Positions 59,453 to 64,000 of a stretch of 64,000 nt of DNA are shown here, one piece after another. Location of the stretch: the NCBI RefSeq assembly GCF_014648495.1, contig NZ_BMRF01000002.1, forward strand, positions 1 through 64,000, written 5' to 3'. A program made the translations under genes and the position numbers. Origin of the DNA: Actinomadura cremea. GTDB lineage: Bacteria; Actinomycetota; Actinomycetes; Streptosporangiales; Streptosporangiaceae. A model generated the notes under the pieces. That model saw nothing but the letters and a program-made list of their open reading frames with translations. It was not told the origin of the DNA and made no database searches. Numbering within the stretch: position 1 is the stretch's first letter; each line of letters starts with the position of its first letter.

Positions 59453-60571
59453 TCACGTTCGTCCGGGTACGTCCGCGCCCGGTTTCTCGAACCAGAGCCG
59501 CTGCCCGTCCGGCCCGACGGTGAGCCCGAACGCCTCGACACCGGGGCGTCCGTGCTCCTCCCACCAGGCGTGGGCCCGCTCGACCTGCCTCCAGACGTCC
59601 CCGGGCCCGCCGTACTCGACGCGGGCCGGGACATGCTCGGACGCCTTCGCCCACGAGCCGTCCGGCGCCGTGATCTGCGTGCCGTCGGCTTCGGGGTAGG
59701 CGTTGATCCCGGGCAGCCGATGCCAGACCAGCAGCGAGAGGCCCGGCGTGTCCAACGCGTCCACACCGACCTCGCTCGTCCGGTTCCGCACGGACGTCGC
59801 GTCGATGTGGACTCCCTCGGGTGCGCCAGGTCGCGATACGTCCGGCCGTGAGGACATGAAGCCCCAGGTACAGCTCACGAGGGGCCCGCTCGCCGTGCCG
59901 TCCTGGGCCACATCGAGCCGCGCCAGCGCCCCGGCCCAGGTCATCCCGCGAGGACGGACGTCAGCGAGGACGACCCCACCTGGACGAACTTGCTCGACCC
60001 AGGCATACGGGACGCGCTCGAAGGCGACGGTGGCGATGGCCCGGTCATAGGGAGCCCTCTCGGCACACCCGAGCGCCCCGTCCCGGGCCGCAAGGTGGGG
60101 GACGTAGCCGGCACCGGCGAGACGTCCGCGAGCGGCATCCACCAACTCCGGGTCGATGTCGATCGACGTGACGTTCTCCGAGCCGATCCGCTCGGAAAGC
60201 AGGGCCGCGTTGTACCCGGTCCCGCTGCCGATCTCGAGGACGGTCATGCCCTCCCCGACGTCGAGGAGCTCCAGCATCCGCAGCATCAGGCTCGGCCGAG
60301 TGGTCGAACTGGTGGACCACTCGAACCCGGGCTGATCGGGGTGCTCCTTGCGCTGCGTGACCAGCGTCTCGTCGCTGTAGACCGCGTCGAGCCATGGCGG
60401 ATCACTCGAACGGACGAGCCCGGCCGCGTCGTCGTAGAACGCGGGGACGAACGCATGCCGGGGCACCGACGCGACGACCCCACGCCAAACCGGATCGTTG
60501 ATCGTCCCCTCATGGACGAGCCGATCGGCGAGGGCGCCCGCACGGGTTCGCCAGCCATCGTGGTCGGTCAT
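59453..60571 (-). CDS. PIMT-like O-methyltransferase of a graspetide operon
   Basis: A 372-residue SAM-dependent methyltransferase. The PIMT-like core (about 1-225) holds the N-terminal VPRHAFVPAFYDD, the SAM motif TVLEIGSGTGYNAAL and the acid in SIDIDPELV. A C-terminal extension of about 145 residues, absent from housekeeping PIMT, is typical of the versions encoded with graspetide ATP-grasp ligases. In characterised aspartimide graspetides the homologue methylates an Asp side chain of the cross-linked peptide, which then collapses to aspartimide. Its ATG overlaps the ligase stop (ATGA). It is the last gene of the operon. Confidence 0.85.
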   Translation of the reverse strand: MTDHDGWRTRAGALADRLVHEGTINDPVWRGVVASVPRHAFVPAFYDDAAGLVRSSDPPWLDAVYSDETLVTQRKEHPDQPGFEWSTSSTTRPSLMLRMLELLDVGEGMTVLEIGSGTGYNAALLSERIGSENVTSIDIDPELVDAARGRLAGAGYVPHLAARDGALGCAERAPYDRAIATVAFERVPYAWVEQVRPGGVVLADVRPRGMTWAGALARLDVAQDGTASGPLVSCTWGFMSSRPDVSRPGAPEGVHIDATSVRNRTSEVGVDALDTPGLSLLVWHRLPGINAYPEADGTQITAPDGSWAKASEHVPARVEYGGPGDVWRQVERAHAWWEEHGRPGVEAFGLTVGPDGQRLWFEKPGADVPGRT

Positions 60572-61530
60572 ATGGTCACTCCCAGAAGCGTGTCGGCGAT
60601 GGAGTTCGCGATAGGCGCCCCGGTCTCGTCCTCCAACCAGGCCCACTGCGAGCCGGGTCCGCATTCGAGGAACCACCATGCACCGTCGCCGGTCACGGCG
60701 AAGTCGAAAACGCCCAGCTCCAGCCCGAGGACTCGCAGGTAGGCGTGGCACGCGCGGGCCACGTCGCAGGGGACGTCGGTGACCTCGTACGTCAGGGAGC
60801 CGTACGCGACGCGGAAGTCCTGCCGTCCGGACGGATCGTCGGTGCGTATCGCGACACCGTGCACGTGACCACTCCCGGTGGCGGCCACCCGCACGTCGTA
60901 CGACTTGGGCACGTTCGTCTGGAACAGATGCAGTGTCGTGGCGACCCGATCGTCGATCGCGTCCGCGCTCACGGGCGTCGTGTAGATCAGCTTGACCCGA
61001 TCGTCCTCACTGATCAGCTTGTGCATCGTCGCCTTGTAAACGACGCCCGAGCCGGAACGGGCGAAGTCGCGGGCGGCGTCAGGACGGTTCGTGATGATGC
61101 TCTCCGGGACGCGGAACCCGCATCGCGCGGCCGCGGCCATCTGGAGCGGACGGTACTCGGCGTCGGCCAGCCTCGCCGGATGCGAGACCCAGCGGGCCGG
61201 GAGGGACATGAACAACCCGCCGAACCCGAACCGGGCCTCTACGGTGGCGAACCGCCGTTCCGGCTCGCTCAGCGTTTCAGGGAAGGAGAACGGCTGCGAT
61301 TGGCGGTAGTACACCGACATGACGTCGTCCAGCCGGACGGCCTCGTCCGGTCCGCCGATCGCGCCGCACCAGCCGTCCTCGCCGAGTCGGACGGTCAGGT
61401 CGGCTCGAACGGGGAACCACGCGGTGTCGAACCACGCGACCCGTGCACCTCGCACTACCAGCGCGTCCGAGACGTAGCCGGCTTCGGCGTCGTCCTGCTC
61501 GGCGAGGATGAGCACCACCGGACCGGCCAT
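60568..61530 (-). CDS. ATP-grasp ribosomal peptide maturase (graspetide ligase)
   Basis: A 320-residue ATP-grasp ligase of the MvdC/MvdD/TgmB kind. Visible: VVYKATMHKLISEDD (ATP-binding strand), SYDVRVAATGSGHVHGVAI and DFAVTGDGAWWFLECGPGSQWAWLE, followed by the family-typical ending PIANSIADTLL. It activates Asp/Glu side chains of the precursor with ATP and joins them to Thr/Ser hydroxyls as omega-esters. Its ATG shares a base with the precursor stop (TGATG), so substrate and enzyme are translationally coupled. Confidence 0.9.
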   Translation of the reverse strand: MAGPVVLILAEQDDAEAGYVSDALVVRGARVAWFDTAWFPVRADLTVRLGEDGWCGAIGGPDEAVRLDDVMSVYYRQSQPFSFPETLSEPERRFATVEARFGFGGLFMSLPARWVSHPARLADAEYRPLQMAAAARCGFRVPESIITNRPDAARDFARSGSGVVYKATMHKLISEDDRVKLIYTTPVSADAIDDRVATTLHLFQTNVPKSYDVRVAATGSGHVHGVAIRTDDPSGRQDFRVAYGSLTYEVTDVPCDVARACHAYLRVLGLELGVFDFAVTGDGAWWFLECGPGSQWAWLEDETGAPIANSIADTLLGVTI

Positions 61531-61787
61531 CAGTCGGTCACCGTCTCGGTGACGGTGTCCTTCCGGGTCACGCTGTCGTCGGTGTACGAGGTCGCCTTCG
61601 GGACGCTCTTGGTGCTCGTGGGCTTCCCGTGCTTCCCCATGGCACGGACGGGCACCGGAAGGACGGCTCGATCCATTCCCCACGGACGGCCCGTCACCGT
61701 GGGCGCCGAGGACATGACTGGGACGACGTGTCCAGGAAGCCCGAGCGGGAACCGGTCCCGCGGGTTGACGAACGGGTTGTCATTCAC
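61530..61787 (-). CDS. Graspetide precursor peptide (ATP-grasp-modified RiPP)
   Basis: An 85-residue peptide. The leader contains RFPLG (12-16) and RPWGMDRA (34-41), motifs typical of ATP-grasp RiPP leaders. The C-terminal 34 residues are the likely core: very rich in Thr/Ser (13 positions from 57 to 84) with acids at Asp70, Asp71, Asp77, Glu81 and Asp85, the donors and acceptors for ester rings. There are no cysteines. GTG 61787 has AAGGAAG seven bases upstream. The core pattern does not match any graspetide I can name with certainty, so ring topology is open. Confidence 0.85.
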   Translation of the reverse strand: MNDNPFVNPRDRFPLGLPGHVVPVMSSAPTVTGRPWGMDRAVLPVPVRAMGKHGKPTSTKSVPKATSYTDDSVTRKDTVTETVTD

Positions 61788-61811
61788 CAGGAATCTTCCT
61801 TCGTGTAAGGC

Positions 61812-62189
61812 TCACCAGGAGCCAGGAAACATGCGGTGCTTGAGAAGCGAATCGACCTGTTCGGCCGCTTCCTGCGAGTCCCCGCAAGGGGACAGGTAGC
61901 CGCGTCTTCCCCGTGCCGCCTCGTAGTAGCCCCACATTCCGCCGCGTATGGCGCGGACGCCCACCGCCACCCCGACGTGGTCGTTCGGCCCGTACGCGCA
62001 GACCCACAGCAGCGAGAGGGAAACGGGGAGTTCGTCGGCCCGGTACAACCTGATGCACCGATAGCCCTTCGGCTTGAGCGCGACCGCGAGCAGATCCAGA
62101 TAACGGACGGCGGTGGCGTGGTTGCGGCGCGTGCTCCAGGGCGGCACGCGCCACCCCACATGAACGTTCAGTGAACGCACGCGTCCCAT
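61812..62189 (-). CDS. Small unknown protein upstream of the graspetide genes
   Basis: A 125-residue soluble protein with no family I can name. Notable segments are HATAVRYLDLLAVALKPKGYRCIRLYRADELPVSLSLLWV and AARGRRGYLSPCGDSQEAAEQVDSLL. ATG 62189 is preferred because GAAGG sits nine bases upstream; GTG 62198 is possible. It ends 24 bases before the precursor start on the same strand, so it may share the mRNA. Proteins of similar size often accompany RsbW-like ATPases in actinomycetes, so it may not belong to peptide maturation. Confidence 0.5.
   Translation of the reverse strand: MGRVRSLNVHVGWRVPPWSTRRNHATAVRYLDLLAVALKPKGYRCIRLYRADELPVSLSLLWVCAYGPNDHVGVAVGVRAIRGGMWGYYEAARGRRGYLSPCGDSQEAAEQVDSLLKHRMFPGSW
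62161..62177. promoter_or_regulatory. Triple half-site TGAACGTTCA-G-TGAACG
   Basis: TGAACGTTCA is a perfect palindrome (62161-62170), and CGTTCA-G-TGAACG (62165-62177) is another that shares the middle half-site. They lie inside the first codons of the small unknown gene, where a bound protein could block transcription into the graspetide genes. Confidence 0.3.
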
Positions 62190-62225
62190 GCTGCGCACCC
62201 TTCGGTTTTCGAACGATGTGTTGAC

Positions 62226-62675
62226 TCAGAATGAGATCTGCGACCACACCCACTTGCCGTGCGGGGAAGTTCGGTCGATGCCGCACTTCGCCGAGATCGC
62301 CTCGACGATCGGCAGCCCGCGACCACCGGTGTCGGCTTCGTCTCCCGCATCGAGAGCCCGTGGGTCGGGCGCGAAGTCGTCCAGGGACGGGGCGCGGGAC
62401 CGCTTGATCATCGGCATCACGTCCGACGAGTCCCATACGCCGAGCAGGACCGATGCGGGCTCCCGCGTGAGCCGAACGCGGATCTCCCGGTCGGGCGTGC
62501 ACCGCAGCGCGTTGGTGATGAGTTCGCTCGCGACGAGCTGGACGTCGTCCGCGATGGCGAGCAGCCCCCACTCCGTAAGCCGGAATCCCACCAGGGTTCG
62601 AATGTGGCCAGGGGTCGTCTTGAGAACGACACAAGTGACGTCCACCCCACCGGTGTCCAGGATCCTGTTGCTCAC
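62226..62675 (-). CDS. RsbW/SpoIIAB-like ATP-binding protein
   Basis: A 149-residue HATPase_c_2 domain protein. The N-box is DDVQLVASELITNALRCT, and the G-regions are VWDSSDVMP and GGRGLPIVEAISAKCG. Such stand-alone ATPases act as anti-sigma kinases or other switch proteins in actinomycetes; no anti-anti-sigma partner is visible. GTG 62675. It lies 36 bases upstream of the small unknown gene on the same strand and 92 bases downstream of the GntR gene. Confidence 0.75.
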   Translation of the reverse strand: MSNRILDTGGVDVTCVVLKTTPGHIRTLVGFRLTEWGLLAIADDVQLVASELITNALRCTPDREIRVRLTREPASVLLGVWDSSDVMPMIKRSRAPSLDDFAPDPRALDAGDEADTGGRGLPIVEAISAKCGIDRTSPHGKWVWSQISF

Positions 62676-62709
62676 TCGGCACTCCCCGTTGACCCGATCT
62701 CCCTAAGAC

Positions 62710-62757
62710 CTAGACGTCTAGAGGAGCTGAGGTGACGATGCCACGACTCCTCTAGAC
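62710..62757. promoter_or_regulatory. Compound operator between GntR gene and graspetide-side operon
   Basis: CTAGACGTCTAG (62710-62721) is a perfect 12-base palindrome. Its right half begins a longer inverted repeat, GTCTAGAGGAG (62716-62726) and CTCCTCTAGAC (62747-62757), with perfect 11-base arms. It lies 35-82 bases before the RsbW-like start, where a promoter for the leftward operon is expected. GTCTAGAC-type sequences are plausible GntR-family sites, so the adjacent regulator is the natural candidate. Confidence 0.5.
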
Positions 62758-62767
62758 AAGTCAACCT

Positions 62768-63583
62768 CTAGTGTGCGGGCAGTTCGTACGAGAGCTCGTA
62801 GGCGTCGCTGGACATGATCGTGTCGCACACCTCCACCGGTGTACCTGCCTCGTCGTAGGCAGTCCGTACGAGGTGGAACACCGGGACTCCCGGCGCGAGC
62901 TTCAGGGTGCGGGCTTCCGCTGGTAGTGGCATCCTCGCCTTGATCTCTTCTCTGAAGTGGTCGAGCCGGTGCCCGAGTTCCTCCAGTCGCGCATAGATGC
63001 CGCCCGGCCCGCTGCTCGACTCCGCGATCTGTGTATTCCGTGCTATAGAGGCAGGAATGTATGATAATGCTATCTCCACTTGGTGGCCTTCGAGTAGGTA
63101 CCGGCGCGATCGAATGATCACCGGCTCGTCAATTCGTAGGCGAAGGAGTTCGCAAAATTCCGGCGGTGCCGTGTCCTCAAAGACCCGTATGGAGTCGACG
63201 GTCGGCGTGATTCCATGTTCCTCGGCTTCGGCGATGAATGCGGCCTTGCCTTCTTCTCGATGTTGGCGAGCGAACCGGTTGGACGCCAGGCGGCGGACGG
63301 TTGGCCGCGACCGTACAAAAACACCCTTTCCGTGCTCCGCGACCGTAAGCCCTTCGCTCTGAAGGATTTGAAGGGCATTTCGCACCGTCATCCGGGCTAC
63401 CTCATAATGTGCAATGAGTTCGCTCTCGGAGGGAAGTTTCTCTCCGGGGGAGAACAGTCTCTTTTCGATTGCTGTGCGAAGGTGGTCCGCGATCTGCTTG
63501 AATACCGGCCGGTCGCTGACCGGGTCGACCCCCGGGAGCCCCAGGTCACCCACGTGTGGCAACTCCTCAACTCGTACGTACAT
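62768..63583 (-). CDS. GntR/HutC-family regulator (UTRA domain)
   Basis: A 271-residue regulator. The winged helix (about 25-95) reads PVFKQIADHLRTAIEKRLF, LPSESELIAHYEVARMTVRNAL and GKGVFVRSRP. The C-terminal UTRA ligand domain (about 115-265) reads EPVIIRSRRYLLEGHQVEIA and AGTPVEVCDTIMSSD. ATG 63583 has a nearby -10-like TACACT; GTG 63553 is an alternative with GAGGAG upstream. Codon use is visibly more AT-rich than in neighbours (near 63000-63400), suggesting separate origin. It reads toward the RsbW-like/graspetide genes. Confidence 0.85.
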   Translation of the reverse strand: MYVRVEELPHVGDLGLPGVDPVSDRPVFKQIADHLRTAIEKRLFSPGEKLPSESELIAHYEVARMTVRNALQILQSEGLTVAEHGKGVFVRSRPTVRRLASNRFARQHREEGKAAFIAEAEEHGITPTVDSIRVFEDTAPPEFCELLRLRIDEPVIIRSRRYLLEGHQVEIALSYIPASIARNTQIAESSSGPGGIYARLEELGHRLDHFREEIKARMPLPAEARTLKLAPGVPVFHLVRTAYDEAGTPVEVCDTIMSSDAYELSYELPAH

Positions 63584-63587
63584 GTAC
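63578..63587. promoter_or_regulatory. Palindrome GTACATGTAC at the GntR start
   Basis: A perfect 10-base palindrome spans the ATG of the GntR gene, in the 98-base gap before the divergent Nudix gene. It could be an autoregulatory site for the GntR protein or a Nudix control site. Confidence 0.3.
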
Positions 63588-63681
63588 TACGGTGAGTGTA
63601 GCCGCAGATAGTGGACAGGCAGTGGTCGTCCGATGCTGGCGGCCAACGGTGTCCGCAAACCTGCACCAGGAGGCCCGAGAC

Positions 63682-64000
63682 GTGCCGGACAGTCGTCACT
63701 CGGTCAGTGTCGCGGGTGTGGTTCTGGACGATCAAGGGCGCGCCCTGCTCATCCAACGCCGGGACAACGGTCGCTGGGAAGCTCCGGGTGGCGTCCTGGA
63801 GCGGGACGAAGACATCATCACAGGCGTCCGGAGAGAAGTGCAGGAAGAAACAGGGCTCCGGGTGACACCGATCAGCCTTACGGGCGTCTACAAAAATATG
63901 TCACGCAGCATTGTCGCCCTGGTGTTTCGCTGTGAGGTGGAGGATGGTTCGCTAACCTTGTCCGACGAAAGCAAGGCTTTCTGTTGGGCTACTGAAGGGG
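63682..64000 (+). CDS. Nudix hydrolase (5' part, runs off the right edge)
   Basis: The frame from GTG 63682 is open to the end of the window (106 codons seen). It carries a perfect Nudix box, G-x5-E-x7-REVQEETGL, in the segment starting GGVLERDEDII. Before it lies the typical VAGVVLDDQGRALLIQRRDN. Nudix enzymes hydrolyse nucleoside diphosphate derivatives with Mg2+. AGGAGG nine bases upstream supports the start. It is divergent from the GntR gene. Confidence 0.85.
   Translation, partial: MPDSRHSVSVAGVVLDDQGRALLIQRRDNGRWEAPGGVLERDEDIITGVRREVQEETGLRVTPISLTGVYKNMSRSIVALVFRCEVEDGSLTLSDESKAFCWATEG

Noticed and set aside
1-64000. tRNA genes, rRNA, insertion sequences, integrase or attachment sites
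   Set aside because: None was found on reading: no transposase or integrase motif in any frame and no tRNA-like cloverleaf noticed. A covariance-model scan would be needed to exclude small RNAs.

Overview
The window is high-GC, densely packed DNA from an actinomycete. The evidence is the GC-rich third codon positions, the many GTG starts and ATGA/GTGA stop-start overlaps, the fused LysX lysyl-phosphatidylglycerol synthase/lysyl-tRNA synthetase, several PknB-type kinases, an F420-type luciferase-like oxidoreductase, and promoters whose -10 box sits seven bases before the start codon, as in leaderless mRNAs. The gene mix would fit an Actinomadura-like member of the Streptosporangiales; that placement is inference. 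I saw no tRNA, rRNA, insertion sequence, phage gene or CRISPR array.

Layout. 0-2.8 kb: a DUF6069 membrane protein, an ECF sigma factor with a SnoaL-like tail facing an AhpD-like protein, and a G5/excalibur lipoprotein. 2.9-10.2 kb: an acyl-CoA block with a crotonase, two acyl-CoA ligases, a DUF35 OB-fold protein and two thiolase-fold proteins. 10.3-15.4 kb: small regulators and redox genes (DsbA-like, SDR, XRE, MarR, DoxX-like) and a receptor kinase. 15.5-25.8 kb: a second lipid-type block (thiolase-fold plus DUF35, MFS with divergent LysR, SDR, LLM oxidoreductase, PEP-mutase-like enzyme, HesB-like protein, phosphotransferase and an unknown partner, MBL hydrolase) followed by a HAD hydrolase and a PspC protein. 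26.9-32.4 kb: a large apparently dead superfamily-1 helicase relative, an AlkZ-type DNA glycosylase and two small unknowns. 32.5-41.2 kb: lysX, divergent from three consecutive receptor kinases. 41.3-47.8 kb: an orphan receiver protein, two histidine kinase/NarL-type regulator pairs, and an MBL-(SCP2-like)-Rieske fusion enzyme.

47.8-59.2 kb is a Wzx/Wzy exopolysaccharide locus transcribed leftward (chain-length protein, DegT aminotransferase, CapD-like protein, GT4 glycosyltransferase, polymerase/ligase, flippase, sugar-phosphate transferase, TIM-barrel protein), flanked by a LuxR regulator and a galE-like epimerase.

59.4-64 kb holds what I consider the most interesting system: a graspetide (omega-ester RiPP) operon. 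A GTG-started 85-residue precursor is followed, with overlapping stop/start codons, by an ATP-grasp ligase and a PIMT-like O-methyltransferase. This is the set that makes aspartimide-containing graspetides. Just upstream on the same strand lie a small unknown protein, an RsbW-like ATPase and a GntR/UTRA regulator, with strong inverted repeats between the last two; a Nudix gene runs off the right edge.

Gene functions were assigned by reading motifs and domain order. No database search was run.
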